The notes: generated by a model from the letters alone, not told the origin. A stretch of 64,000 nt of DNA from Roseovarius lutimaris (GCF_900115165.1 NZ_FOVP01000016.1:60617-124616), one strand, 5' to 3'; shown: positions 36,810 through 46,685, numbered from the stretch's first letter. Numbers and translations: made by a program.

Positions 36810-38501
36810 TTAGACGTTGGTGCCGCTGACCTTTTTGTCTTTCGGATCAATCCGCGCAGCCGCCGCATCACCGACATTGTCGATCCCGCGTTCTTCCAAA
36901 AGCGTGGTAAGCCACTCGGGGTCCATTTCGGGCACCGAGCTTAGCAGCAGGTCGGTATAGGGGTGATGCGGTGGCGTGAACATGTCATCCTTGGGCCCCT
37001 GTTCCACGACCTTGCCATGCTGCATCACCACCACCTCATCCGCGATAGAGCGGACCGTGGCAAGATCGTGCGTGATGAACATATAGGCCAGGTTCAATTC
37101 CCCCTGAAGCCGGTCCAGAAGGCGCAGGATCCCTTCGGCCACTAGTTGATCGAGAGCCGAGGTGACCTCGTCGCAGACGATAAAGCTTGGCTCAGCCGCG
37201 AGCGCGCGGGCGATGCCGATCCGTTGTTTCTGGCCACCGGAAAGTTCAGGCGGATAACGGTTATAATACTGCGACGGCTCAAGCTCGATCAGATCGAGCA
37301 ATTCATCCACCCGGTTCTTGAGCTTGGCGCCCTTGAGCCCCGAATAGAACGCCGCTGGCCGACCGATAATTTCCGAAATCCGTACCTTGGGATTCAGCGC
37401 CGTATCGGCCATCTGATAGATCATCTGACACTGGCGTAGCTGGTCTTTGGTGCGATCCCGATAGTCGGGTGGGAATGGCTCGCCCTTGAACAGTATCTCG
37501 CCCTTTGAGGGCGGCAAAAGCCCGGTGATACAGCGCGCCGTGGTCGATTTACCCGACCCGGATTCGCCCACGACGGCGACGGTCATGCCCTCGTAAATGT
37601 CAAAGCTGACATCATCCAGAACCTTGTCGCCGCCGGTATAAGAGGCATCGACATTCTTGACCGAGATCAGCGGCACGCTATCCTTGGGCCGATATTTCTG
37701 CGGGCTTTCAAAGCTGCGCACCGCCCAGAGGGACTTGGTGTATTCCTCTTGCGGATTGTCGAGCATCTCTTTGGTCGAGGCCTCTTCGACCTCTTCGCCC
37801 TTGAGCAGAACCTTGATGGTATCGGCCATTTGCGCCACCACCGCCAGATCGTGGGTAATATAGATTGCGGCGGTATTGAACTGTTCGACGATGTCACGGA
37901 TCGCGGCCAGAACCTCGATCTGGGTGGTCACGTCAAGCGCGGTGGTCGGCTCGTCAAAGATGATCAGATCCGGGCGACATGACATCGCCATAGCCGTCAT
38001 CGCGCGCTGCAACTGCCCACCAGAGACCTGGTGAGGATAGCGAAACCCGATCTCGGACGGATTCGGCAGGCGCAATCGCTCATAAAGATCCATTGCATCC
38101 TCTTGCGCCTCAAGCCGCTTTTTCAGGCGGTATTGCAGAGGCGCTTCGGTGTGCTGGTCGATGATCTTATGGGCCGGGTTGAACGAGGCCGCCGCCGATT
38201 GCGCCACATAGGCAATGCGCGAGCCACGCAACGCGCGCCGCTCGCTTTCGGTGGCGGTTGTCAGCTCCATCCCGTCAAACTCGATCGAGCCATTCGAGAT
38301 CCGCGTGCCATCGCGCGCATAGCCCATACAGGCCGCGCCGATCGTGGATTTACCGGCACCGGATTCACCAATCAGGCCCATGACCTCACCTCGGTGGAGG
38401 GTCAGATCGACACCCTTGATGATGTCGACCCAGCTTTCATCGGAATAGCCCTGAATTTTCAGGTCCCTGATTTTCAGAAGAACGTCTTTTTTCTTTACCA
38501 T
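36810..38501 (-). CDS. Peptide-type ABC transporter, fused dual ATP-binding protein
   Basis: This 563-residue protein has two complete ABC ATPase domains in one chain, equivalent to DppD plus DppF. Walker A motifs are GESGAGKST (N-terminal half) and GESGSGKST (C-terminal half); signatures are VSGGQLQRA and LSGGQKQRI; Walker B segments are DLIIFDEP and SFIVCDEV. It energises uptake by the two permeases encoded just upstream. It is the last gene of the four-gene operon that begins with the substrate-binding protein at 42527. The substrate class (peptide, opine or nickel) is not determinable. Confidence 0.94.
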   Translation of the reverse strand: MVKKKDVLLKIRDLKIQGYSDESWVDIIKGVDLTLHRGEVMGLIGESGAGKSTIGAACMGYARDGTRISNGSIEFDGMELTTATESERRALRGSRIAYVAQSAAASFNPAHKIIDQHTEAPLQYRLKKRLEAQEDAMDLYERLRLPNPSEIGFRYPHQVSGGQLQRAMTAMAMSCRPDLIIFDEPTTALDVTTQIEVLAAIRDIVEQFNTAAIYITHDLAVVAQMADTIKVLLKGEEVEEASTKEMLDNPQEEYTKSLWAVRSFESPQKYRPKDSVPLISVKNVDASYTGGDKVLDDVSFDIYEGMTVAVVGESGSGKSTTARCITGLLPPSKGEILFKGEPFPPDYRDRTKDQLRQCQMIYQMADTALNPKVRISEIIGRPAAFYSGLKGAKLKNRVDELLDLIELEPSQYYNRYPPELSGGQKQRIGIARALAAEPSFIVCDEVTSALDQLVAEGILRLLDRLQGELNLAYMFITHDLATVRSIADEVVVMQHGKVVEQGPKDDMFTPPHHPYTDLLLSSVPEMDPEWLTTLLEERGIDNVGDAAAARIDPKDKKVSGTNV

Positions 38502-38507
38502 ATCCGA

Positions 38508-39746
38508 TTACCCTTTCAGGCCAGAGGAACGATGCAGCATCCAGTCAACCACAAAGTTGATTGCGACCGTCAACAGGGCGATGGCGCCCGCAGGAATAAG
38601 CGGGGTGACATCACCAAACGAGATCAGCGTCGCGTTCTCGCGCACCATTGATCCCCAATCCGCCGTCGGTGGCTGAATGCCAAGTCCAAGGAAGCTTAGG
38701 CCGGCAATGAGAAGGAACACGAAACAGAATTCCAACCCGAATTCAGCCACCAGAGGCGCGGTAGAGTTAGGCAGGATTTCACGCCGGATAAGATACCAGG
38801 TGCGTTCCCCGCGAAGTTTGGCGGCCTCGATATAATCCATGACCACCACGTTGCCCGCAACCGCCCGCGTCAGGCGAAATACCCGAGGGCTATAGATCAC
38901 CGCAACCACAAGGATCAGGATGATCTCGGAGGGGTTGAAGATCACCAGCATTCCAAGCGCAAAGGCCGCCGAAACCCCGCCCAGAACGGCAAGGCCAATG
39001 ATCCAGCCCATGACGCTTCGCTCAGACACAGCCGTGACCACCAACAGGCCGGTGACCCCGGCAAAGATGGTCAGCAGATAAAAGGCCGTGGTGTTGTTGG
39101 CCAGCTCTCCGCCAAAGATCGACAGCATCAAAAGCGCGAAGATCAGCGAGGGGATCGACATGATCACATCCGATGTCCGCGCCAAGATCTGGTCAAACCA
39201 GCCCCCTGTGGTCGCCGCCAATAGCCCGGCAAGCGCGCCCAGAAGAAAGGCCATGACCGTCCCTGCCAGCGCAAGGGCAACCGTGTTACGCGCGCCAAAA
39301 ATGACCCGGCTGAACATATCGCGGCCAAGTTGATCCGCCCCCAGAAGCATGGTTTCATCTGGCGGAGCAAAGGCCGATGAAATGATCTGTGCCTCGCCGA
39401 ATGGCGCGATCCAGGGCGCGAAGATACCGGCAATGGCATAGGTGAAGATGATGAACATGCCAAACCCAGCCGTCAGCGGCGCGGTGCGCAATTCCTTGGC
39501 AAGGTTGGTTGGCGCGATGGCCACCAGAAACTCGCGGAAGGCATAGGCCACCATCGCCGAGAGCGCCAAAAGCCCGGCGCAGATCGCAACCAGACGCAAG
39601 GCGCCAACCCCGCCGACAATGCCCAGAATGAACGAGACCAAAGTCAGCGAAAACAGCAGAAGAAACGCAGAGCGCTTGTTGTAAAACGCCGCCAGGCAAG
39701 AGCCACCTAGAAGCAGAGTGTAGTAGATAATGACGAAAACATTCAT
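38508..39746 (-). CDS. ABC transporter permease (DppC-like) with extra membrane segments
   Basis: This 412-residue permease has the DppC-type core: LGADQLGRDMFSRVIFGARNT and the coupling-helix motif MDYIEAAKLRGERTWYLIRREILPN (EAA loop). It is about 100 residues longer than usual DppC proteins. The extra length is an N-terminal block of three hydrophobic segments (about 1-70) and an inserted hydrophobic stretch (about 225-275) before the EAA loop. It pairs with the DppB-like permease whose gene lies 12 nt upstream. Confidence 0.9.
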   Translation of the reverse strand: MNVFVIIYYTLLLGGSCLAAFYNKRSAFLLLFSLTLVSFILGIVGGVGALRLVAICAGLLALSAMVAYAFREFLVAIAPTNLAKELRTAPLTAGFGMFIIFTYAIAGIFAPWIAPFGEAQIISSAFAPPDETMLLGADQLGRDMFSRVIFGARNTVALALAGTVMAFLLGALAGLLAATTGGWFDQILARTSDVIMSIPSLIFALLMLSIFGGELANNTTAFYLLTIFAGVTGLLVVTAVSERSVMGWIIGLAVLGGVSAAFALGMLVIFNPSEIILILVVAVIYSPRVFRLTRAVAGNVVVMDYIEAAKLRGERTWYLIRREILPNSTAPLVAEFGLEFCFVFLLIAGLSFLGLGIQPPTADWGSMVRENATLISFGDVTPLIPAGAIALLTVAINFVVDWMLHRSSGLKG

Positions 39747-39758
39747 GTCTCTGCCCCC

Positions 39759-40715
39759 TTATTTCGGATGACGCAGGCGCGGGTTGGTCAAGATAGCCCC
39801 CACATCCGCCGCAAGGTTAAGAAGGATAAAGGTCGCCGCAAAGATCAGACAGCAAGCCTGCACCACCGGGAAGTCACGTTTTGACACCGCATCGACAAGC
39901 GCCTGCCCGATACCGGGATAGACAAAGACCACCTCGACAAGCACCACACCGGTAATGAGATAGGCAAGGTTCAAGGCAACAACGTTGATGATCGGCGCCC
40001 AGGCATTGGGCAGCGCGTGTTTCACGATGACCTTCCAGGGCGGTGTGCCCTTGAGGCGCGCCATCTCGATATAGGGCGAGGCCAGAAGATTGATGATCGC
40101 CGCTCGGGTCATGCGCATCATATGCGCCGTCACCACAAGCACCAGCGTCAGCGCCGGCAGGAAGGTCCGGTGCAAAAGCTCGCCAAAGGTCATATCATTG
40201 CTCAGGCTGGCAATCGCCGGGAACATGCCGGTTTTGACCGCCAGATAAAGGATAAGGATATAGCCGAGAAAGAATTCGGGGCTTGAAATCGACGTGAGGG
40301 TGAGAACATTGACAACCCGGTCAAAGATCGAGTTGCGCAAAAGCGCCACCAACACACCAAGAACAATAGAGATCGGCACCGCGATAACGGCGGCATATGT
40401 AGCCAGGAAAAGCGTGTTGGCAAGGCGCGAGCTGATCGTATCGACAACGCTTTCGCCGGTGACGATGGAATTGCCAAAATCCAGCGTGACCGCGTTGGCC
40501 AGCCACCCAAAATATCGCACAAGTGCCGGTTGATCCAACCCCATTTCCTTGCGCAAAGCGGCAAGGTTTTCCGGTGTTGCACCCTGTCCAAGAACCGCCT
40601 CGGCAATGTCACCCGGCAGCAATTCGACCATGAAGAAGATAATTGCCGAAATAATCAGCAAAATCCCCAATCCAAGTCCAAGCCGTTTTCCAACGAGCCC
40701 TAGAATATCTCCCAT
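39759..40715 (-). CDS. ABC transporter permease (DppB-like)
   Basis: This 318-residue inner-membrane permease with about six helices belongs to the DppB/OppB group. It shows the family N terminus with FFMVELLPGDIAEAVLGQGA and the EAA-type coupling loop YIEMARLKGTPPWKVIVKHA, followed by LPNAWAPIINVVALNLAYL. It forms the translocation channel with the DppC-like partner. The gene sits 201 nt after the substrate-binding protein gene, with a stem-loop in between that may reduce expression of the membrane parts. Confidence 0.93.
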   Translation of the reverse strand: MGDILGLVGKRLGLGLGILLIISAIIFFMVELLPGDIAEAVLGQGATPENLAALRKEMGLDQPALVRYFGWLANAVTLDFGNSIVTGESVVDTISSRLANTLFLATYAAVIAVPISIVLGVLVALLRNSIFDRVVNVLTLTSISSPEFFLGYILILYLAVKTGMFPAIASLSNDMTFGELLHRTFLPALTLVLVVTAHMMRMTRAAIINLLASPYIEMARLKGTPPWKVIVKHALPNAWAPIINVVALNLAYLITGVVLVEVVFVYPGIGQALVDAVSKRDFPVVQACCLIFAATFILLNLAADVGAILTNPRLRHPK

Positions 40716-40878
40716 CAGTCCCTCCTGCTGTCTGCTCTGGCATCCGTTAGTTCATAGGAACACAGGTTGCCGTTTTGGCAGATTCGTTTTTTGCTCTGAC
40801 CGGGTGTTAATGTGATCCGGCTCTGGCTTGTGGCTCCGACGCGGTTTGGGAAATCAATCGGATGCGCCGCAGCAGTGA

Positions 40879-40905
40879 AAACCCGGCGCCAGTGACGCCG
40901 GGTTT
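40879..40905 (-). terminator. Stem-loop between binding-protein and permease genes
   Basis: On the minus strand AAACCCGGCG pairs with CGCCGGGTTT around a 7-base loop, 12 nt after the substrate-binding protein stop. The run of T after it is short. Such stems often act as partial terminators or 3'-end stabilisers, allowing more binding protein than permease. Confidence 0.7.
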
Positions 40906-40916
40906 CTGTTTTCAAC

Positions 40917-42527
40917 TTACGCTTCGAACCACCAGCGGCTGGCGGCGCGGGCGCCGTCACAGCTCCAACTGGCCGCGACATTCTCATGACGCTTCACACC
41001 CTTTCCGCGGGCATAGACCCAGTTGTTGAAGAACGGGATGATCGTGCCGCCGTCATCACGCATCAGCAAGCACATCTCGCGATACATCTCAGCGCGCAGG
41101 CTGTCGTCAAGTTCGCCCTTGGCCTGAAGCAGAAGCTCGTTGAAACGCTCGTTCTGCCAGCGGCTCTCGTTCCAGGCGGCGTCGTCCTTGTAGGCCAGCG
41201 TGAACATCACGTCCGGCGTCGGGCGCGCGCCCCAAGACACGGCCGAGAACGGCTTTTTCAGCCAAACGTCGGAGTAATAGCCATCATTTGGCTCGCGCAC
41301 GACCTTGATGTTGATGCCCGCCGCCTTGGCCTGTTCGGCATAAAGCACGCACATGTCGACCGCCCCGGTATAGACACTGTCGGCCACCGACAGGTTGACC
41401 GTAAGCCCCTCTTGCCCGGCCTTCTTGAGCAGCGATTTCGCCTGATCCGGGTCGTAGTCGCGTTGCGGGATATCGTCCGGCCAATAGGGCTGCACCGGCG
41501 ACAGATGGAAATCGTTGCCCTTGGTTGCCGCCCCGAACGAGATCTTCTCGATGATCTCGTCGCGGTTCATCGCCAGTTTCAGCGCGTTGCGCACGTTCAC
41601 ATCATCGAACGGTGCCGTGTCGCAATGCATTGGCATGGTGATCGCGCCACCCGAGGGAATGTTGTCGATTGACACATTGGGATTGCGCTCCAACAGCGCC
41701 AGCGTCTTGAGTTCGATCAGCGAAATACAATCCACATCGCCCGTTACCAACGCCGTCTGGCGGGCGTTGGGGTCATTGAGGACCAGCATGGTTACCTTGT
41801 CGAAATACGCGCCATCCAGATGCCAGCCGTCATGACGTGTCAGTTCCCAGCGAATACCAAACTCACCCGAGTCGATTTTATAGGGGCCAGAGCCATCGCC
41901 GGATTTCCAATCAATCGTGCCATCCCCATTAGAGGGACAAATCGCAAAGTGGTAATCAGTCATCAGCCAGGGCAGATCGGCATTGCCGCGTGCGAGGCTG
42001 ATCACAACCGCATTGTCGCCATCTGCGGTGACGTCGGTCACATCTGTCAAAAGCGCCTTGGCCGCCGATGTGGACGCATCCCCACGGTGGTGGTTGAGGC
42101 TGTCGATCACATCCTGTGATGTCACCTTCTTGCCACTATGGAAAGACGCATCGGGATTGAGTTTGAATGTCCATTGCTTGGCATCAGGCGTGGCCTCCCA
42201 ACCGGTCGCAAGGTCCGGCCCAAGCGAGTTGTCCGCCTCGATCATCGTCAGATAGCTGCGGTGGGTGTGCGCCAGAAAGATCATCTGACGTGTCACATAG
42301 GTGCCCGGATCATGTGTGTCCGAGGTATTGCCGTCATGCACCCCCCAACGGAACGTACCGCCGCTGGTCGGGTTGGCAGCGGCCGATGTGCCCCAAAGAC
42401 CGGTTGCCGCCGACGCGGTTAGGCCCGCTGCGGCCGCATAATTCATAAACGAGCGGCGCGAGATAGTTCCCGTACGGGCCGCATCGGCGAGCTTGTCCAA
42501 AAGGACCTGGTCCTTGTTCTTTTTCAT
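40917..42527 (-). CDS. ABC transporter substrate-binding protein (SBP family 5)
   Basis: This 536-residue periplasmic binding protein has a twin-arginine signal (RTGTISRRSFMNYAAAAG followed by a hydrophobic stretch, cut near SAAAN) and the family 5 pattern: LGPDLATGWEATPDAKQWTF and the following KLNPDASFHSGKKVTSQDV. It captures peptides or related solutes and delivers them to the permeases encoded downstream. Tat export suggests folding before export. Its 217-nt upstream gap holds an inverted repeat at about 42562-42584 in the probable leader. Confidence 0.92.
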   Translation of the reverse strand: MKKNKDQVLLDKLADAARTGTISRRSFMNYAAAAGLTASAATGLWGTSAAANPTSGGTFRWGVHDGNTSDTHDPGTYVTRQMIFLAHTHRSYLTMIEADNSLGPDLATGWEATPDAKQWTFKLNPDASFHSGKKVTSQDVIDSLNHHRGDASTSAAKALLTDVTDVTADGDNAVVISLARGNADLPWLMTDYHFAICPSNGDGTIDWKSGDGSGPYKIDSGEFGIRWELTRHDGWHLDGAYFDKVTMLVLNDPNARQTALVTGDVDCISLIELKTLALLERNPNVSIDNIPSGGAITMPMHCDTAPFDDVNVRNALKLAMNRDEIIEKISFGAATKGNDFHLSPVQPYWPDDIPQRDYDPDQAKSLLKKAGQEGLTVNLSVADSVYTGAVDMCVLYAEQAKAAGINIKVVREPNDGYYSDVWLKKPFSAVSWGARPTPDVMFTLAYKDDAAWNESRWQNERFNELLLQAKGELDDSLRAEMYREMCLLMRDDGGTIIPFFNNWVYARGKGVKRHENVAASWSCDGARAASRWWFEA

Positions 42528-42744
42528 AAGATTTCCCTGTTTGCTGTGTGAGCTGTCATTGGAGGGGTCATTTTGCTGACCCTCACCAAAAGCTTCCTGT
42601 TACGAAGATGCTGAAGGATGCTTAAATACGACATTTCTCAAGCAAAACACGAAATTGGCCGCGTTTCCAGCCTTTAATCTTCGAGCCGCCGTAGTTTTGA
42701 TCTGAAAGACGTCATGGATTTCACGCACCTCTCGCCGTAAGCGC

Positions 42745-44052
42745 CTAGCTGCGTCGCGCGCGCAACTTGGAAAAATAATCGAGTCGTTTTTTGAGCTCGC
42801 GTTCAAATCCGCGTTCGACCGGCTGATAAAGGACCGGGCGTTTCATGGTCTCGGGAAAGTAATTCTGGCCTGAAAACCCGTCTTCCGCGTCATGGTCATA
42901 GGCATAGCCCGCGCCATAGCCCTGCTCCGCCATAAGCTTGGTTGGCGCGTTCAGGATGTGCTTGGGCGGTGGCTCGCTTCCGGTTTTTTTGGCCTCGCGC
43001 ATCGCCGCCTTATAGGCGACATAACCGGCATTCGATTTCGGCGCGAGTGCGAGATAAGTGACCGCCTGCGCAAGCGCCAATTCGCCCTCGGGGCTGCCCA
43101 AACGCTCATAGGTTTCCCATGCGTGAAGACAAACAGTTTGCGCCTGCGGATCGGCAAGACCGATATCCTCAACTGCCATGCGGATGATGCGCCGCGCAAG
43201 GTAACGCGGGTCCTCCCCCCCGGTCAGCATGCGCGCGAACCAGTAAAGCGCCGCGTCGGGGTCGGACCCGCGCACCGATTTATGCAGCGCCGAGATCAGG
43301 TTGTAATGCTCGTCGCCGCCCTTGTCGTATTTGGCCGCACGCTTCATCAGGCGGCTGGCAAGCGCGGCTTTATCAAGCTTGGTCTCGGTCTTCCACGCCG
43401 CCACCTGTTCGATCAGGTTGAGCAGGGCGCGCCCATCACCATCGGCCATTTCCAAAAGGGCCTCACGCGCCGGGCCATCAAGCGGCAGGGCTCGACCAAT
43501 ATCGGCCTCGGCGCGCTGCGCGAGCCGTTCCAAATCAGACAGCGCGAGCCGTTCGAGAACCAGAACCTGCGCGCGACTTAACAGGGCGGCGTGCAGCTCG
43601 AAACTGGGGTTTTCGGTGGTGGCGCCGACCAACAGGATCGTGCCATCCTCCATATGCGGCAAAAATCCGTCCTGCTGGGCCTTGTTGAAGCGGTGGATCT
43701 CGTCCACGAACAACAGGGTGCCCTGGCCGTTGGCGCGGCGGTGCTTGGCCTCTTCAAAGACCTTGCGCAGGTCCGGCACACCGGTGAAAATCGCGCTGAT
43801 CTGAACGAAATGAAGGTCGGTTTCATCCGCCAAAAGCCGCGCGATGGTGGTTTTGCCCACACCCGGCGGCCCCCAGAAGACCAGCGACGTCAGGCTGCCA
43901 GAGGCCAGCATCACCCCAAGCGGCGCCTCGGGGCCAAGCACCTGATCCTGTCCAATGACCTCGGCGATCCTGCGCGGGCGCAGCCGGTCGGCCAAAGGGC
44001 GCGGCGCGGTGCCGGGCGGCGTGTCGGGCGGTGTTTGAAAGAGATCAGCCAT
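42745..44052 (-). CDS. rarA: Replication-associated recombination protein A
   Basis: This 435-residue AAA+ ATPase of the RarA/MgsA/WRNIP1 family acts at stalled replication forks. It contains LRPRRIAEVIGQDQVLG at the N terminus, Walker A GPPGVGKTTIARLLA, Walker B LLFVDEIHRFNKAQQD and sensor-1 VGATTENPSFE. The C-terminal tetramerisation region contains YDKGGDEHYNLISALHKSVR and YFPETM. It stands alone between the ABC operon and the ribosomal cluster, on the same strand as both. Confidence 0.95.
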   Translation of the reverse strand: MADLFQTPPDTPPGTAPRPLADRLRPRRIAEVIGQDQVLGPEAPLGVMLASGSLTSLVFWGPPGVGKTTIARLLADETDLHFVQISAIFTGVPDLRKVFEEAKHRRANGQGTLLFVDEIHRFNKAQQDGFLPHMEDGTILLVGATTENPSFELHAALLSRAQVLVLERLALSDLERLAQRAEADIGRALPLDGPAREALLEMADGDGRALLNLIEQVAAWKTETKLDKAALASRLMKRAAKYDKGGDEHYNLISALHKSVRGSDPDAALYWFARMLTGGEDPRYLARRIIRMAVEDIGLADPQAQTVCLHAWETYERLGSPEGELALAQAVTYLALAPKSNAGYVAYKAAMREAKKTGSEPPPKHILNAPTKLMAEQGYGAGYAYDHDAEDGFSGQNYFPETMKRPVLYQPVERGFERELKKRLDYFSKLRARRS

Positions 44053-44144
44053 GCGTGCATCCTATCGCGCCCTGTGACGCGGCGCACACAGATATGCAAA
44101 GGCCGCGCCCGGATTGCAAGCCGCAGCCGCAGCCCCTCAAACGG

Positions 44145-44175
44145 AAAACGCCGCCGACCAACCGTCAGCGGCGTT
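44145..44175 (-). terminator. Terminator after rplQ
   Basis: On the minus strand AACGCCGC pairs with GCGGCGTT, followed by TTTTCC, 27 nt after the rplQ stop. This should end the alpha-operon transcript. Confidence 0.85.
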
Positions 44176-44201
44176 CAAATTCTGGTCTCAAAAGCCGGGT
44201 A

Positions 44202-44627
44202 TCAGGCCTCGTCTGCCTCGGCTTCGGCCGCTGCAACACGGGCCTTGTCGCCTGCGCCCTTGGCGTTCACATCGCGATCGACGAACTCGATGATGGCCAT
44301 GGGTGCCATGTCGCCATAGCGAAAGCCCGCCTTGAGAACACGGACATAGCCGCCCTGACGGTCCTTGTAGCGGGGCCCAAGCACGTCGAACAGTTTCGCG
44401 ACATACTGATCCTGCTTGAGCTGCGCTGCGGCCTGACGGCGCGCGTGCAGATCACCGCGTTTTCCCAGGGTGATCATTTTTTCGATGATCCGGCGCAGTT
44501 CTTTGGCCTTGGGCAGAGTGGTTTTGATTTGCTCATGTTCGATGAGCGATCCGGCCATGTTGGCCCAAAGCGCCTTGCGGTGCTCATGGGTCCGGTTCAG
44601 GCGGCGGTAGCCTCTTGCGTGACGCAT
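44202..44627 (-). CDS. rplQ: Large ribosomal subunit protein L17
   Basis: This 141-residue bL17 starts [20 protein letters not shown] and includes [20 protein letters not shown] and [15 protein letters not shown], all diagnostic. The C-terminal tail is Ala/Glu-rich (about 122-141) and beyond the conserved core, as is common in alphaproteobacteria. It is the last gene of the rpsM-rpsK-rpoA-rplQ group, 153 nt after rpoA; that gap contains a repeat element and a hairpin. A terminator follows. Confidence 0.97.
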   Translation of the reverse strand: MRHARGYRRLNRTHEHRKALWANMAGSLIEHEQIKTTLPKAKELRRIIEKMITLGKRGDLHARRQAAAQLKQDQYVAKLFDVLGPRYKDRQGGYVRVLKAGFRYGDMAPMAIIEFVDRDVNAKGAGDKARVAAAEAEADEA

Positions 44628-44733
44628 TTTCTGGTCTCCTTAGCGTGTTTTGCTTTGTCCGGCGGTCTGATGCGTGTCAGCCGCTCTCCTTGGGGCAGTG
44701 GCCCATGTTTTCCCCGGCGATCCGGGCATTGAT

Positions 44734-44763
44734 CCCACCCTACGAGATAACCCGTAGGGTGGG
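44734..44763 (-). terminator. Hairpin between rpoA and rplQ, overlapping repeat copy 1
   Basis: CCCACCCTACG (44734-44744) and CGTAGGGTGGG (44753-44763) form a perfect 11-bp stem with an 8-base loop. The upper arm belongs to the repeat element at 44753-44776. There is no T-run, so it may stabilise or process the rpoA-rplQ message rather than end it. Confidence 0.6.
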
Positions 44764-44776
44764 TGTAACCCACGCG
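44753..44776 (-). repeat. GTAGGGTGGGT element, copy 1 (after rpoA)
   Basis: A near-palindrome CGTAGGGTGGGT-GT-AACCCACGCG begins 4 nt after the rpoA stop codon. It is one of five related copies, all in the same orientation relative to the upstream minus-strand gene. Confidence 0.85.
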
Positions 44777-44780
44777 TATC

Positions 44781-45797
44781 TTAAAACGCGTCTTCGAATT
44801 TCTTGGCCAGATCCTCGATATTATCGGGCGGCCAATCCTCAACGTCCATGCCAAGGTGCAGGCCCATGCCGCTGAGAACTTCCTTGATCTCGTTAAGCGA
44901 CTTGCGGCCAAAGTTCGGCGTGCGCAGCATCTCTGCTTCGGTCTTCTGGATCAGATCGCCGATATAAACGATGTTGTCGTTCTTGAGGCAATTTGCCGAA
45001 CGTACCGACAGTTCCAACTCGTCCACTTTCTTGAGCAGGAGCGGGTTGAACTCAAGGCCATCGTCTTCGTCCTGGCGACCGGCGGCTTCTGGCTCGTCAA
45101 AGTTGACGAAGATCGAAAGCTGATCCTGAAGGATGCGTGCGGCGTAGGCCACGGCATCATCCGGCGTGATCGACCCGTCGGTTTCGATTTTCATGGTCAG
45201 CTTGTCATAATCCAGCACCTGGCCCTCGCGGGTGGGCTGAACGTCATAGCTGACTTTGGAAATCGGCGAATAGATCGCGTCGATCGGGATAAGGCCGATG
45301 GGCGCATCCTCGGGTTTGTTCTTGTCGGCCGCGACATAGCCTTTGCCCTGGTTCACGGTCAATTCCATGAACAGATCGGCGCCCTCGTCGAGGTGGCAAA
45401 TCACGTGTTCCTTGTTCAGGATCTCGATGCCGGCACTGTCCGAAATGTCGCCAGCGGTCACGACACCCGGACCCTTGGCATTGACCGAAAGACGCTTGGG
45501 CCCTTCAACTTCCATGCGAAGCGACACGCCCTTGAGGTTCAGCACGATGTCGGTGACGTCTTCGCGCACACCGGCAACACTTGAAAACTCATGCAGGACG
45601 TTGTCGATCTGCACGGCGGTGATGGCCGCCCCTTGCAGCGACGACAACAGCACCCGGCGCAGTGCGTTGCCGAGTGTAAGACCAAAGCCGCGCTCAAGCG
45701 GTTCAGCGATCAGAACGGCCTGACGAAGCGGGTCATTGCCCGGCTTGACGTCAAGCTGTGTCGGCTTGATCAATTCAGCCCAATTTTTGTGGATCAT
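44781..45797 (-). CDS. rpoA: RNA polymerase alpha subunit
   Basis: This 338-residue alpha subunit has an N-terminal domain (about 1-235) for assembly, containing [21 protein letters not shown], and a C-terminal domain (about 255-338). The latter contains [35 protein letters not shown] and [13 protein letters not shown], which contact UP elements and activators. The start at 45797 ([12 protein letters not shown]) is chosen; the four-codon longer frame would overlap the ribosome site GGAGGG. It lies 115 nt after rpsK, a gap that contains a terminator-like hairpin. Confidence 0.98.
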   Translation of the reverse strand: MIHKNWAELIKPTQLDVKPGNDPLRQAVLIAEPLERGFGLTLGNALRRVLLSSLQGAAITAVQIDNVLHEFSSVAGVREDVTDIVLNLKGVSLRMEVEGPKRLSVNAKGPGVVTAGDISDSAGIEILNKEHVICHLDEGADLFMELTVNQGKGYVAADKNKPEDAPIGLIPIDAIYSPISKVSYDVQPTREGQVLDYDKLTMKIETDGSITPDDAVAYAARILQDQLSIFVNFDEPEAAGRQDEDDGLEFNPLLLKKVDELELSVRSANCLKNDNIVYIGDLIQKTEAEMLRTPNFGRKSLNEIKEVLSGMGLHLGMDVEDWPPDNIEDLAKKFEDAF

Positions 45798-45860
45798 GCG
45801 TCCCTCCATTCCAGTTCCGTTCCCATGTCCAAAGGTTCAGAACGCCCGAGGTATTAAAAT

Positions 45861-45895
45861 GACGAAAAGGGGACCGCGCAATTTTGCGCGGCCCC
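45861..45895 (-). terminator. Terminator-like hairpin between rpsK and rpoA
   Basis: On the minus strand GGGGCCGCGC pairs with GCGCGGTCCCC around an AAAATT centre, followed directly by TTTTCGTC. It has the form of an intrinsic terminator inside the operon and could act as an attenuator between S11 and RNA polymerase alpha. Confidence 0.75.
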
Positions 45896-45912
45896 GCCTG
45901 GTGTATCTTGGA

Positions 45913-46302
45913 TCAGACCCGACGACGTTTCGGCGGGCGGCAGCCATTGTGCGCCATCGGCGTCACATCACGGATCGAGGTGATGTTGAACCCAACAGCG
46001 GCCAGAGCGCGCAGCGCCGATTCACGGCCCGAACCGGGGCCTTGAACTTCGACCTCAAGGGTGCGCATGCCGTGATCCTGGGCCTTTTTACCGGCATCTT
46101 CTGCGGCCATCTGGGCGGCATAGGGTGTCGATTTCCGCGAGCCTTTGAAGCCCATGGTGCCAGCCGACGACCAGGCGATAGCATTGCCTTGCACGTCCGA
46201 GATCAGGATCTTGGTGTTGTTGAAAGACGAGTTCACATGAGCAACGCCGGTGGCGATGTTCTTGGAGACCTTCTTTTTGGTGCGTTTGGTATCGCGTGCC
46301 AT
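45913..46302 (-). CDS. rpsK: Small ribosomal subunit protein S11
   Basis: This is a 129-residue uS11. After a Lys-rich N terminus come [39 protein letters not shown] and the C-terminal [19 protein letters not shown], all diagnostic. It lines the platform of the 30S subunit near the mRNA exit. It lies 14 nt after rpsM; downstream the hairpin at 45861-45895 precedes rpoA. Confidence 0.97.
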   Translation of the reverse strand: MARDTKRTKKKVSKNIATGVAHVNSSFNNTKILISDVQGNAIAWSSAGTMGFKGSRKSTPYAAQMAAEDAGKKAQDHGMRTLEVEVQGPGSGRESALRALAAVGFNITSIRDVTPMAHNGCRPPKRRRV

Positions 46303-46316
46303 TGATCAGCCCTCCC

Positions 46317-46685
46317 TTATTTCTTCTTGCCGGCAATGGCCTTTGCGGGGCCTTTGCGGGTGCGTGCGTTGGTATGGGTGCGCTGACCACGAACCGGCAG
46401 GTTGCGACGGTGACGCAGGCCACGGTAGCAGCCAAGGTCCATCAGACGCTTGATGTTCATCTGCGTGTCACGACGCAGATCACCTTCGACGGTATAGTTG
46501 GCGTCGATATGTTCGCGCAGGGCCAGAGCTTCGGCATCCGAAAGTTCGTTCACGCGACGCGATGCGTCGATGTTCACGGCTTCACAGATGGCCTTGGCCG
46601 AGGTGTGACCAATACCAGTGATATATGTAAGGGCGATCGGGACCCGCTTGTGGGTCGGGATATTTACGCCGGCGATACGTGCCAA
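46317..46685 (-). CDS. rpsM: Small ribosomal subunit protein S13
   Basis: This is a 122-residue uS13 from the head of the 30S subunit. It starts [20 protein letters not shown] and contains [20 protein letters not shown] and [20 protein letters not shown], ending in a Lys-rich tail. It begins the rpsM-rpsK-rpoA-rplQ group. A 196-nt gap separates it from adk upstream; a TTGACG-CATAAC pair there (46870-46844) has only a 15-base spacer, so a promoter is possible but not convincing. rpmJ (L36) is not present between secY and rpsM. Confidence 0.97.
   Translation of the reverse strand: MARIAGVNIPTHKRVPIALTYITGIGHTSAKAICEAVNIDASRRVNELSDAEALALREHIDANYTVEGDLRRDTQMNIKRLMDLGCYRGLRHRRNLPVRGQRTHTNARTRKGPAKAIAGKKK

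Noticed and set aside
36466..42762. Near-identical 18-mers GCGCCTAGCTGCGTTGCG (about 36469) and GCGCCTAGCTGCGTCGCG (about 42743)
   Set aside because: Only two copies are seen, one overlapping the end of rarA. In 64 kb such a match can arise by chance and there is no shared context.
42600..42806. 68-codon minus-strand ORF after rarA
   Set aside because: It overlaps the 3' end of rarA in another frame and has no ribosome site or family resemblance.
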